Shown piece after piece: positions 40,318-51,815 of a stretch of 64,000 bases of DNA. A model generated the notes under the pieces. That model was given only the letters and a program-made list of their open reading frames with translations. It was not told the origin of the DNA and searched no databases. Origin of the DNA: a virus; the IMG/VR virus record IMGVR_UViG_3300021440_000013, positions 62,001-126,000 of that record; one strand, given 5' to 3'. Numbering within the stretch: the first letter of the stretch is position 1; each line of letters starts with the position of its first letter. The translations under genes were made by a program, and so were the position numbers.

Positions 40318-40837
40318 AACTACGTTCGTAATAAACGATGTCGTACCGATAGTCATCCCGCGGATCATCATCCGCCGTAACCCGATAGATCTCCCGAATC
40401 GATGGATCGTTCTTAAACTCAGGCATATAGGTGTCACCGTTGATTTCAGCATCGACCTCAGTAACCACGAGCCGACGCACATGTGGTAAAAGCTGGCTAT
40501 AGATCTCACCACCCCCGATCACAAAAAGCTTCTCGTCAGGCGTCGTTAAACGAAAAAGCTCATCGATCGAGCGGGCCACGATTTCTCCGCGAGGTCTATA
40601 GCGCATATCCCGAGACAAAATGATGTTGCGTCGATCCGGTAGCGCTCTGCCAATCGATTCATAGGTACGCCGACCCATCACCACGGTACCCTTTAGCGTC
40701 AGTAGCTTAAAGTGATAGAGATCACTCGGCAATGACCACAAAAGCTTATTATCTTTTCCAATAGCGCCGGTTTTATCCATGGCAGCTACCAGCGTGATGT
40801 CGCGATCCAGCATACACTTACTCTTTATCGAACGCAT
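40316..40837 (-). CDS. folA: Dihydrofolate reductase
   Basis: 173 residues on the - strand. Regenerates tetrahydrofolate used up by thymidylate synthase. Family features: ITLVAAMDKTGAIGKDNKLLW (substrate Asp replaced region plus Met20-type loop), LPSDLYHFKLLT, the NADPH segments TVVMGRRTYESIG and NIILSRD, and FVIGGGEIY. Length is close to bacterial DHFR (about 160). It is transcribed away from the rest of the thymidylate genes. Start: first ATG, after AAAGGACACGCGCTT. Confidence 0.93.
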   Translation of the reverse strand: MRSIKSKCMLDRDITLVAAMDKTGAIGKDNKLLWSLPSDLYHFKLLTLKGTVVMGRRTYESIGRALPDRRNIILSRDMRYRPRGEIVARSIDELFRLTTPDEKLFVIGGGEIYSQLLPHVRRLVVTEVDAEINGDTYMPEFKNDPSIREIYRVTADDDPRDDYRYDIVYYERS

Positions 40838-40869
40838 AAGCGCGTGTCCTTTTTGGATGAACTTTAACT

Positions 40870-40902
40870 ACGTCAGTTACCCCTTGATAGGGTAACTGAC
40901 GT
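40870..40902. terminator. Hairpin upstream of folA
   Basis: ACGTCAGTTACCC/GGGTAACTGACGT perfect 13-bp inverted repeat in the divergent intergenic region; could be a terminator or an operator for folA. Confidence 0.5.
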
Positions 40903-43525
<2,623 letters not shown>

Positions 43526-43532
43526 GTGTAGT

Positions 43533-44189
43533 ATGATTGAAAATATGCTCTACGTGACAATCGAGGGCATCGATGGGTGTGGTAAAACCACTCTCGCCGC
43601 TAAGTTGATCGATACCCTTAAACAAAAAGGGTATCGAGTTGGACACTTCTCCATGCTTCCACATGGACGATTGCGTGAAGCGGTACTCTGGGACAAAGAC
43701 CTTACGCCACTTCAACGCGCAACGCTCTATAAGGTTGCTGCTGAGACGACCCGGCTTCAGATGCTTAAGAGCGCCAGCGATTTTGATATCGCTGTCGTTG
43801 AACGCGGGGTTGACACATTTATCGCGTATCAAGGCTTTGGAGACCGACTGCTTAGCGAAGTAAGTCGTTTAGGGGAACTCTACCCGAAGTTCCCAGAGCC
43901 CGACAGGACCTACTATCTCGACGTACCTGTCGAGCTGGCCCTTATCCGAACAGAGCAGCGAGGTAGCGCACTTGACCACTTCGAGCAGCAAGGAGAAGCG
44001 TTCTTCAGACGCATCCAGGAAGGCTTTCGACAGTGCATCCTGGCTGACCAAGACCACAGTGAAAAGTCTGGTCATCACGCTCGTTTTAAGCATGTGGACG
44101 GCACCCTTTCTAAGAATGCCGTTTTTACTCACGTTCTTAACGACGTTCTGGCTTTACTTAAAGAAAAGGAAAAAACCGTAACAAGCTAA
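43533..44189 (+). CDS. tmk: Thymidylate kinase
   Basis: 218 residues from the ATG at 43533, which follows TTAAGGAGTAAGTGTAGT. Phosphorylates dTMP to dTDP. P-loop GIDGCGKTT near the start, DIAVVERGVDTFIAYQG in place of the DR(Y/F) block, and YYLDVPVELALIRTEQR. Starts eight bases after the ligA stop, so probably one operon with ligA and thyA. Confidence 0.88.
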   Translation: MIENMLYVTIEGIDGCGKTTLAAKLIDTLKQKGYRVGHFSMLPHGRLREAVLWDKDLTPLQRATLYKVAAETTRLQMLKSASDFDIAVVERGVDTFIAYQGFGDRLLSEVSRLGELYPKFPEPDRTYYLDVPVELALIRTEQRGSALDHFEQQGEAFFRRIQEGFRQCILADQDHSEKSGHHARFKHVDGTLSKNAVFTHVLNDVLALLKEKEKTVTS

Positions 44190-44239
44190 GATAAGTTAGA
44201 CGTTCCTTAACAGAGTTAAAAACATTCAAGAGGATTACC

Positions 44240-44383
44240 ATGACCGACACCCAAGTACCTAGTCAAAACACCATTAAAGAAATCTTTTTTGGTGCTCAGC
44301 CGATCCAGGTTTCTCTCCGCAAACCCCGCAAACATACCACCATCCAGCCGGTAAAAGTCGACAACAAGAAGGACGCACTGTAA
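44240..44383 (+). CDS. Small protein upstream of thyA, 47 residues
   Basis: ATG after AAGAGGATTACC; its TAA overlaps the thyA start (TAATG). Basic C-terminal half (SLRKPRKHTTIQPVKVDNKK). The tight coupling supports a real gene. Not recognised. Confidence 0.55.
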   Translation: MTDTQVPSQNTIKEIFFGAQPIQVSLRKPRKHTTIQPVKVDNKKDAL

Positions 44384-45510
44384 TGAAGGTTTATCTCGAT
44401 CTCCTGAAGGACATTCTCGAAAACGGTCACGATCACGAAGACCGCACCGGCACGGGTCGGCGCAGTGTCTTTTCTCGTGAAGTTCGCTTTAACCTGAAGG
44501 AAGGTTTTCCCTTGGTGACGACTCGCCGGATAAAGCCGGATGTCTTTATCGCGGAGAACCTGTTCTTTCTGTCTGGCCGTACCGACATCAAGTTCTTGAA
44601 CGAGCGTGGGGTGAAGATCTGGGATGCGTGGGCCGTTAACGCTAACACGTTTAAAGGTTACGCGGATAAGATGCTCAAAAAGGGCATCATCAGCGAAGAA
44701 GAAGTGAATCTTCTTCTTGAAACCGTACCGCTGAACCTCCTGGGCGATATCGGTCCGATGTATGGCAACATGTGGCGGATGTGGCCTGTGGCTTCGCCCT
44801 CGGGTCAAGAATTCGGTATCCGTAAAGAAAACATGGTTCGCGCTTTCGAGGAGCTGCCCTCCGATATGCTTGCCGTCGCCAAAGAGGTGTACGACAACCT
44901 GGAAGACGACCAAAAGGAAGGGATGGACTTCGAGACCTTCGCACTGGTTTTTTACTACTCGTCGGTTGATCAGATCAACGAACTTATCTGGGAGCTCAAA
45001 AAGAACCCGTATAGCTCGCGTTTGGTTGTGACCGCGCTTAACCCCCAGTTCACGCCGACACCGGGTTTTAGCCCCGATGAAAACGTCCTTCTGGGTAAAG
45101 GCGCGCTCATGCCGTGCCACTTTGCTTTTCAGTGCTTCGTAAAACCCGCTGTTAAAGAAGGCGGTAAACTGCGTCTGTCGCTTAAAGCGATGATCCGCTC
45201 ATGGGACGTGCCGGTCGGTGGTCCTTTTAACATCGCTGGTTACGCGCTGATCCTGAGTCTTTTGGCGCACTGCTGTGACATGGAGGTCGATGAACTGATT
45301 ATTTCTGCAGGCGATGCCCACATTTATCTTAACCAGATCGATGAGGTTAAACGCCAGCTGGAGCGCGAACCCCAGCCCTTGCCGCTCCTGGCCCTTAGCT
45401 CCGAGAAAAAGGATCTCTTCGCTTTTACAATGGATGACATCAAGATCATCGATTACGTAACGCACCCTAAAGACGCACTTGAACCCATCAAGTACGCCGT
45501 CTCTATCTAA
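44383..45510 (+). CDS. thyA: Thymidylate synthase with a large insertion
   Basis: 375 residues, about 110 more than E. coli ThyA. Methylates dUMP to dTMP using methylene-tetrahydrofolate. Conserved parts: DRTGTGRRSVF, EGFPLVTTRR, IWDAW, GPMYGNMWR, the catalytic Cys in LMPCHFAFQ, RSWDV, GPFNIAGYAL (Asn of the dUMP pocket) and SAGDAHIYLNQ. Insertions lie between IWDAW and GPMYG and after WPVASPSG. Partner of folA and tmk. Start overlaps the previous stop. Confidence 0.95.
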   Translation: MKVYLDLLKDILENGHDHEDRTGTGRRSVFSREVRFNLKEGFPLVTTRRIKPDVFIAENLFFLSGRTDIKFLNERGVKIWDAWAVNANTFKGYADKMLKKGIISEEEVNLLLETVPLNLLGDIGPMYGNMWRMWPVASPSGQEFGIRKENMVRAFEELPSDMLAVAKEVYDNLEDDQKEGMDFETFALVFYYSSVDQINELIWELKKNPYSSRLVVTALNPQFTPTPGFSPDENVLLGKGALMPCHFAFQCFVKPAVKEGGKLRLSLKAMIRSWDVPVGGPFNIAGYALILSLLAHCCDMEVDELIISAGDAHIYLNQIDEVKRQLEREPQPLPLLALSSEKKDLFAFTMDDIKIIDYVTHPKDALEPIKYAVSI

Positions 45511-45533
45511 CGCTCTTTTTCACGAATAAGCTC

Positions 45534-45833
45534 ATGACCAAGCCCATTACCAAAAAACCGATTATTAAAATCGGTAACGCTCAGCCGAAAAATAAGCTGG
45601 AGCAATTTAAGACGCAGCTGGCCACCTCCGATAGCGTCGAGAACGAGGTTGTTCAACCTGTCGAAGAAGAAGAGATCGTTTATCTTCCGCCAGCGATGGT
45701 GCGTAAGGCGGCCCCGCCGCCCGCTAAGAAAAACGTGACCGCCACCGGCAAGCTCGACTTCTCTACGATCACACTGCCGGGCGAAGTCGAAGTTCAGCCT
45801 ATCTTTGACGCCGCACGTTACCTTAAGAAGTAA
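45534..45833 (+). CDS. Hypothetical protein, 99 residues
   Basis: Low-complexity, Pro-, Lys- and Ala-rich (KKPIIKIGNAQPKNKLEQFK; AAPPPAKKNVTATGKLDF). Likely disordered. Last gene of the ligA-thyA transcript. Not recognised. Confidence 0.55.
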   Translation: MTKPITKKPIIKIGNAQPKNKLEQFKTQLATSDSVENEVVQPVEEEEIVYLPPAMVRKAAPPPAKKNVTATGKLDFSTITLPGEVEVQPIFDAARYLKK

Positions 45834-45845
45834 GCCCTCTTTCAC

Positions 45846-45878
45846 ACATACCTGAGCTCCTAAAAGGCTCAGGTATGT
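45846..45878 (+). terminator. Hairpin terminator
   Basis: ACATACCTGAGC/GCTCAGGTATGT perfect 12-bp stem with a nine-base loop. Confidence 0.6.
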
Positions 45879-45904
45879 ACAACTCTTTCTAAAGGACATT
45901 CGGC

Positions 45905-45922
45905 AACATATATTTTTAATGC
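45905..45922 (+). promoter_or_regulatory. Promoter candidate before the polymerase gene
   Basis: AACATATATTTTTAATGCAG: AT-rich core like the early motif but without TTGAC. Confidence 0.4.
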
Positions 45923-45947
45923 AGTACACCTTACTTTAGGAGGAAAA

Positions 45948-48885
45948 ATGCCGTTATACCTTAAACTCCTTAACCTCGATGAGGTTTTTTCACGCGCACA
46001 AAACCCCGTCATCATCAATGAGCTTCCCAATCTCACAACCGAGGACAGAGAACGCTTCAGTGCGCTTGTACGAGAAACGTACACCAGTGACATGGTGTCC
46101 GTCATGCCAAAATGCGCCTGCGTCGGCGACGAAGGACTTCGAGGCGAACACTTGGTGGGCGAGACGTGCGATATCTGCAACACGACCGTCAAGCACTCGA
46201 TCGAGGATGATATTGTTCCGACGCTCTGGTTTAGAAAGCCTAAAGGCGTCAAGGCACTCATTAATCCGATTGTCTGGATCATGCTCAATCAGCGGTTCTC
46301 AAAAAGCAAGTTCCGCGTACTTCAGTGGCTGACCGATCGACACTACGGTTCAAACTCGGGTCTCAAGACACCCGAGATCATCTATAAGCTTACCGCCGAA
46401 GGTATTCCGAGAGGATACAACGCCTTCGTTGAGAACTTCGATGAGATCACTCGGTTTTTATTCAGCCTCAAGGATTTTCAAGACAAGAAAGGCGCTACAA
46501 AGTCGATCATCGACATGCTCGGCCTCACGCATCCGTCAAAAGATCCTCTCCAGCAGTTGATCCAAGATCACCGAGACTCGATCTTCTGCGAACACATCCC
46601 GCTCCTAAATAAAACCCTTCTCGTGATCGAAAAGACCGCGATGGGCTATGACTACGGTGAGGCGACCATGTTTAGCATGGTCAACGTCACCAACACGATG
46701 CTCTCCATCGACAGGGATTACCACGATAAGAACCCCCTCTCGGTTGAAAACCGCACTGCCCGCATCCATGCGATGCTGGGGGATTACTACACGGACTTCT
46801 TTAAGAAGAACGTGGCACCCAAGGAGGGTTTGATACGTAAGCAGGTGTATAGTGGTCGAGGTAACCACAGCTTTCGGGCAGTGATTACCTCACACGAAGA
46901 CCTTCATGATCATGATGAGATTCACATACCGTGGTGCGTAGCGGTCACGGTATGGCGTCAGCACATACTAAACGTGATGATGCGGGATGACCATCCATGC
47001 GGCGGCTATACGCTTAATAAAGCCGTCAGTCTCATGATGAGTCACATCTACAAATACCACCCACATCTTGACCAGATCTTTAAAGAGTTTATACAAGGCA
47101 GTGATAACGGCCGGGGTCCTTGCGTTTTAGTTCAACGAAATGAAGAAGGTTTGTATTCTTGAGCTATAAAGGAATGCGAATCTCGGTTTCCTTCTGTAGA
47201 AATACAGTCGACACAACACGCTTAATTGACGGGAACCCCATAAAACTCGATACACCAAACGTATGCTTCGAAAGACATGCGTGGCCGGAGTAATTAGCCG
47301 GGTAGGGTAAAAGAGATCGAGATGCGGCTTTTATAAAGCCAAAATTGGAAACCACGCAGCTGATCTCCTAAGGCCATGTGGCTATGGAGCGAGTTCAACG
47401 ACTATAAACGCCAAGCTAATGGGCAGTGAATAGCGTGCATCTGACCGCGTTAAGGCGAAGATGAAGAGATAGTCTGTTCTATGATGAGAGTCGTAGCGGG
47501 TGCCAGGAATCGCACCGGGGTGATCTTGCAAGCCACCTGGACAAAAAGCCAACACTAATGCAAGGTTCAGCACAGCCGTGCTATATCACAAAAGTCAAAC
47601 CTGATCCGAAGGACACAACGGTTTCAATCAGTGATCTAATCGCTATGTAGAATGGCCTCTTGATTAGAAATGGTCAAGTGAACTCTCTCTAATTGCTGGA
47701 AAACCCTGAAGGCTGCCTCACCACAAGCATCGCGAAAGCAGATGTTGATGGTTTAACAACGAGGCGGATGATCCGATAAAGTCGGTGAAAGGGGCAACCG
47801 TGGAGTGAAACACTCCCTTTAGCAGCGAAGACCCTAAGGCAAACGATATGGGTAACGTTCAACGATCATGGCGGGAGCCAGTAGAGCCTCAAGCGAGGCA
47901 GAAATGGGAGACACCTTACCGTGTGATGACGAAGGTGAAGATATGATCTGTTCCATGATGAAAGTCATAGCGGGTGCCAGGAATCGCACCGAGTGAAGAA
48001 AGTACGTCGTGATGACGGAGCGCCTTCACTGGACAATAAGACAGCGATGAATGCTTAATTAGGCCAGTTGGTTAGAAATAATCAACGAGTAACCCCTTGA
48101 ATTGCTGGAAACCCCTAAAGCTGTCTCACCACTGCGAGCTGAAAAGCAAAGCCATGGTTTAAAAACGAGACGGATGCGGCGTAAGCCAAAATGGGCAACC
48201 GTGGGCTCTAAGAGCCCCTTTAGCAGCGAAGACCCTAAGGCTTCGGCTATGGGTAATGTTCAACGACCATGTCTCTCAAGTGAGAGTAGCGGGGGGCACC
48301 TGACCACGTAACGGTGAAGGTGATGATATGTTCTGTACTATGGCGAAAGTCATAGCGGGTGCCAGGAATCGCACCGGGATGGACCCACGACCCATCTGGA
48401 CAATTAGGATTACGACGGTGAATAACATTGCCGTTCGATCCAGTAATGGATTGAATTATGAGTGCGGAATAAAGCATAGACCCTGAGATGGGGATGTGAA
48501 CCGAAGGCTAGATGTAAAGATTTAGTCAGGGGCAGAGCATAGGAGGTGATCCTGCGTAAGCAGACTATAATCCTCCCACGAGTCCGCGCCACCCGACCGT
48601 TTTAAACGAGGGTGAAAACGTATGCCGAACTATAGCGAACCAAAGCCATAGAAGTAGAGGATAAAAAGCCTTTACGATAACATCTTGGATGAGATCATGT
48701 TTATACTGGCGCTTGACAAGAAGATGGAGCGGATGTTTTACCCGCTCAGTCCCTTCTTTAACTTGCTGCCCCTTAATAAACCCCTCGAGATCGGTCGAAA
48801 TGCATCAATGACCGACTCAATCGTTGCATCTACTTCGGAATGGATCGAAGCACAAAGAAGAGACATTAAGAACAACCTTCAGTAA
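45948..48885 (+). CDS. Phage RNA polymerase, beta-prime N-terminal part, interrupted by four introns
   Basis: Proposed join: 45948-47141, 47549-47644, 48041-48055, 48408-48419, 48688-48885, giving about 504 residues. Exon 1 ends in VQRN. Exon 2 adds PTLMQGSAQPCYITKVKPDP and on to SDLIA. The 15-base exon 3 adds TAMNA, the 12-base exon 4 adds DYDG and exon 5 starts DEIMFILALDKKME. Together they form NADYDGDEIM, a close version of the beta-prime active-site motif NADFDGD that binds the catalytic metal. Every upstream exon ends in T and every intron ends in G, as group I splicing requires, and the frame is kept throughout. Exon 1 also has a CPK-type Cys cluster (CACVGDEGL, CDIC). By gene order and content it corresponds to phiKZ gp55 of the non-virion polymerase. 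Start after TAGGAGGAAAA. Confidence 0.88.
47142..47548 (+). other. Group I intron 1 of the beta-prime gene (407 nt)
   Basis: Follows CGAAAT and ends in AAAAAG. IA-type core pieces: AATTGACGGGAA (P), CCACGCAGCTGAT (Q), GTTCAACGACTAT (R) and GAGATAGTCTG (S). Exon CAACGAAAT can pair with GTATTCTTG just inside the intron with a U-G pair at the splice point. No endonuclease gene. Confidence 0.85.
47645..48040 (+). other. Group I intron 2 of the beta-prime gene (396 nt)
   Basis: Between ATCGCT and ACAGCG; ends in AATAAG. Core: AATTGCTGGAAAACCC, AGCAGCGAAGACCC, GTTCAACGATCAT and AAGATATGATCTG. The R and S pairing partners (GATCAT with ATGATC) are both changed from the usual GACTA/TAGTC, a compensating pair change. 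Exon CTAATC pairs with GATTAG, and GCU with GGC. No endonuclease gene. Confidence 0.85.
48056..48407 (+). other. Group I intron 3 of the beta-prime gene (352 nt)
   Basis: Between the 15-base exon 3 (ends AATGCT) and the 12-base exon 4; ends in CAATTAG. Core: AATTGCTGGAAACCCC, AGCAGCGAAGACCC, GTTCAACGACCAT and TGATATGTTCTG. Closely related to intron 2 over its full length. No endonuclease gene. Confidence 0.82.
48420..48687 (+). other. Intron 4 of the beta-prime gene, short and of uncertain class (268 nt)
   Basis: Between GACGGT and GATGAG; ends in ATCTTG. Exon ACGGT pairs with GCCGT ten bases inside, with U-G at the junction, as in group I introns. The usual R and S order is not clear: TTAGTC appears before GACTATA, opposite to the normal order, and a CCCTG/CAGGG stem is present. 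It is unrelated to introns 1-3. Necessity for the reading frame is strong; class is not. Confidence 0.65.
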
Positions 48886-48901
48886 AACAAGGAGAAAGAT
48901 C

Positions 48902-49546
48902 TTGCAGATAGCCGTTATCCACGGTTCTGATCCGAGCTTCTTTGGGAACAACCTCTTTCCTGAGGCACCGCCCGAAGCCAAGCAGTGGATCCAGAATCAA
49001 TTCAACCAAGGTCTTAATCTACTCACCGATGTCGGTAATCGATTTCGGCAGCAGGCGGTAGACCTGTATCAAAAACTGCACGACCCGACGCTTGAGGCGC
49101 GGGCCCGTGCTTTTTATCGAAAGGCAAAAGGCATCACGCACCCGAACGCTATTCTTGCGTTTGACACCGTGGGTGAGATCCAGGCTGCTAAACCGCTCAT
49201 GCAGCGCTTCATCATGGCTGAGCCCAGTATTCGTGAGCTCTATCACAAGCAGCTTTGTGATGGGTATAGCGACAGCTATGTTGATTATGAGCCAGGTAAG
49301 ATCGGCGAAGCGCATTACGATTACCGCCGTGTTATGAACGGCATTATCACGGAATCCTTTTCCGACGATGCGGCCAACGACTATCAATGGAAGGTGGTGA
49401 TGTACGCTGAGGATCTTCATGAAGGTGACAATGAGCTTCATATCGACCAACAGGCAGCGATTCTGAAAGTCCACAACTTGGCCTGCCAAGCGCTCTTTAA
49501 TAAGATCGATCCGACCGACATCTTTAATGGTGAGATTGGTGGTTAA
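48902..49546 (+). CDS. Conserved phage protein, 214 residues, probable TTG start
   Basis: The TTG at 48902 lies after AAGGAGAAAGATC, 16 bases after the polymerase stop. Contains GSDPSFFGNNLFPEAPPEAK and LYHKQLCDGYSDSYVDYEPG then HYDYRRVMNGI. I recall this type in phiKZ-like phages as a virion protein, without certainty. Function unknown. Confidence 0.6.
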   Translation: MQIAVIHGSDPSFFGNNLFPEAPPEAKQWIQNQFNQGLNLLTDVGNRFRQQAVDLYQKLHDPTLEARARAFYRKAKGITHPNAILAFDTVGEIQAAKPLMQRFIMAEPSIRELYHKQLCDGYSDSYVDYEPGKIGEAHYDYRRVMNGIITESFSDDAANDYQWKVVMYAEDLHEGDNELHIDQQAAILKVHNLACQALFNKIDPTDIFNGEIGG

Positions 49547-49560
49547 CGGCTAAATACAAC

Positions 49561-49605
49561 TTAGAGAGTGGGGTTTTAGCCCCACTCTCTAATGATCTTT
49601 TTCTT
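49561..49605 (+). terminator. Rho-independent terminator
   Basis: TTAGAGAGTGGGG/CCCCACTCTCTAA stem, then TTTTTCTTTTT. Confidence 0.8.
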
Positions 49606-49666
49606 TTTAGTGATATCTTTCACAGGACGTAAGATAAGGTGACTGCCCTATTTGAGGAACCCTTTT

Positions 49667-50074
49667 ATGACGTCTAAACACTTATTCCCCAGTCTCGATA
49701 CCGACGGTTGGGTGGAGAGCCCCATCAAAGTTGCCGACTACATGCTCTCCCACTTCTTTTTGTCAGACTACAGTCAAACGGCCTTTTTCCGTAACAAGGT
49801 CGCCTCATTCGCCTGGCTCCTTCAACGCCACCAAGGAAACCTAACAGCGCTTTTTGATGAGACCCAGCAGATCCTTTCTTCGTATTTTTCTACCCAGTTT
49901 AGTAATGTAGAGGTCCAGGTTACCGAAGTACCCGATACGACAACTTCAAACAAGACCGGATTAAGTCTCTTTTTGGAGTTCGTTGACGCCGACGGAACCA
50001 CGCACAACCTGTCACGACTGGTGAAGTATTCGGGCATGAAAGTCAGTGAAGTGCTCGCCGTAATCAATAGCTAA
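49667..50074 (+). CDS. Hypothetical phage protein, 135 residues
   Basis: ATG after GAGGAACCCTTTT. Contains DTDGWVESPIKVADYMLSHF and a beta-rich second half (GLSLFLEFVDADGTTHNLSR). May be a small virion or baseplate-type protein; the family is not certain. Confidence 0.55.
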   Translation: MTSKHLFPSLDTDGWVESPIKVADYMLSHFFLSDYSQTAFFRNKVASFAWLLQRHQGNLTALFDETQQILSSYFSTQFSNVEVQVTEVPDTTTSNKTGLSLFLEFVDADGTTHNLSRLVKYSGMKVSEVLAVINS

Positions 50075-50091
50075 ATAAGGAGTTTCTGAGC

Positions 50092-50688
50092 ATGGATGAA
50101 AATAGCCGCAAACGTGAAATCGCTGAATCGTTTACCAAACAGATCAGCAAAATCGATCAAGAGACCGAACGGGCCTTTATTTCAGGCGTCTTAGAGGCGG
50201 TTCAGGCGCCTCCCAAGAAGATCCCCGAGCCCGTGTTTCGCGAGATCTTCATGCCGTACTTGGTGGGTGATAAAGTACCCAACGCTGAAAACGATGTCCT
50301 GGCGCACTGGATCGGGCTGGTGGGCAGCGCCACCGATCCGGCCGATATCGTTGACACCAAGGGCGACACGCTTTTCCAAGTACCGCCGGTCTATGACACA
50401 TCGGACCTCTCTACGATCCGTTCCGAAAAAGGCATGGGGTTCGCCACCATCTTTGAGCAGTATCAAGAGCAATCGAAAGTACACGGCATGCTGGGCAAGC
50501 GCTTCTTGGTCGAAGAGCTCAGTAATAAAGCCGCTGCCAATATCCCTGAGGGCTCCTTAGAGGGCCGTGGCTGGCTTCCCGCACTCGAGTATTACGGATT
50601 GGTTAAACCGACCCATGACGCGACGCCTCTCTCCACCAAACACCTCCCTGGGGACGATGACCTTGACTTTGAAGATGCCGCTTCGTAG
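50092..50688 (+). CDS. Hypothetical phage protein, 198 residues
   Basis: Start after AAGGAGTTTCTGAGC. Acidic, with FMPYLVGDKVPNAENDVLAH and an acidic tail (PGDDDLDFEDAAS). Overlaps the start of the SbcD-like gene by 14 bases. Not recognised. Confidence 0.6.
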   Translation: MDENSRKREIAESFTKQISKIDQETERAFISGVLEAVQAPPKKIPEPVFREIFMPYLVGDKVPNAENDVLAHWIGLVGSATDPADIVDTKGDTLFQVPPVYDTSDLSTIRSEKGMGFATIFEQYQEQSKVHGMLGKRFLVEELSNKAAANIPEGSLEGRGWLPALEYYGLVKPTHDATPLSTKHLPGDDDLDFEDAAS

Positions 50689-51802
50689 TTACTTGGTGAT
50701 CTCTGACGTGCACTTAGGTGCACGTTCGACCACCGCTGAAGAGATCCTCGAACACCTCACCACTTTCTTTGAAGACTTTTCAGATCTCTCTGAACTTGCC
50801 CAGATCGATACACTCTTTATCGCTGGTGATCTCTGGGACGATACGTTACCCTTGGCGAGCGACGTCGTACCGCAGGTGATCTACTGGTTTAACCGTGTGG
50901 TGCGGTGGTGTGCGCGCAATCATATCCAACTAAGGATCTTGGAGGGGACGCCTCGGCACGATAGGCGTCAAGGCGTCTCTTTAAAAAGCATCGTTGAAGT
51001 GCTTGAGATCGATATCGATTTTAAATATGTCACACAGCTTTCAATCGAGAAGAACGAACGCCTAGGGTTGTCGGTCCTTTATGTGCCGGATGAATGTCGC
51101 CCTACCGCTGAAATTTGTCGGGCTGATGTTGAAACCCTCTTGGCTGAACACCAGCTTCAAAAAGTCGATATCGCCATCATGCATGGGGCGTTTAAGTATC
51201 AGTTAGGCTTAATGCCCATGACCCCGAAGGTCCATGACGAGGTCTGGTATCTCCAGCATGTTAAACACTACATCTCGATCGGCCACGTCCACACACCGAG
51301 CCAGTTTAACCGAATCGTTGCACAAGGCTCGTTCGACCGACTGAGCCACGGTGAAGAAGAGGCCAAAGGAGCCGTTCTCATTAAAGAGATTAAGCCAGAT
51401 GAATGGATGCATTTCTTTATCGAAAACGTCCACGCCAAGCGCTATTTGACGATTGATGTCGATGGCCCTCTAGAAGATGTTCTTAAGAAGATCGATCGTT
51501 TGATCCGACCGCTTCCTTTTGGAAGTTATGTGCGTATTCGAGGTCTCAGTAACCATCCCGTCTTTCAGGGCTTTGAGACGCTGCGCGCGCGTTATCCCCT
51601 CTTTATCTTCAGTAAGAAGACACTGAGCCAGGAAGACACTGATAAACCCGCAGAGCTGACTAAGACGCTTGATTATAAACCCATCGTCTTAAATAAACAA
51701 ACGCTTACCGACGCGATCTTGACTGAGGTCACGACGCGCCGCCCACTCACCCCGCTTGAAGAAGAGCGTCTTCACACACACCTGGAGGCGCTCCACTTTT
51801 AA
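50675..51802 (+). CDS. SbcD/Mre11-like metallophosphoesterase
   Basis: 375 residues from the ATG at 50675. Calcineurin-type motifs in order: SDVHLGA (DxH), IAGDLWDD (GDxxD), LEGTPRHD (in place of GNHD), MHGAF (H) and GHVHTP (GHxH). Such enzymes are the nuclease half of SbcCD/Mre11-Rad50 or T4 gp47-gp46 pairs and process DNA ends. No SbcC/gp46 gene is in this window. The C-terminal 120 residues are phage-specific. Confidence 0.8.
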   Translation: MPLRSYLVISDVHLGARSTTAEEILEHLTTFFEDFSDLSELAQIDTLFIAGDLWDDTLPLASDVVPQVIYWFNRVVRWCARNHIQLRILEGTPRHDRRQGVSLKSIVEVLEIDIDFKYVTQLSIEKNERLGLSVLYVPDECRPTAEICRADVETLLAEHQLQKVDIAIMHGAFKYQLGLMPMTPKVHDEVWYLQHVKHYISIGHVHTPSQFNRIVAQGSFDRLSHGEEEAKGAVLIKEIKPDEWMHFFIENVHAKRYLTIDVDGPLEDVLKKIDRLIRPLPFGSYVRIRGLSNHPVFQGFETLRARYPLFIFSKKTLSQEDTDKPAELTKTLDYKPIVLNKQTLTDAILTEVTTRRPLTPLEEERLHTHLEALHF

Positions 51803-51815
51803 TGGAGTTTAAAGC

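Noticed and set aside
47142-48687. Beta-prime gene as a pseudogene with several frameshifts
   Set aside because: All four interruptions can be removed at group I-type junctions with the frame and the NADYDGD motif restored exactly; decay would not produce this.
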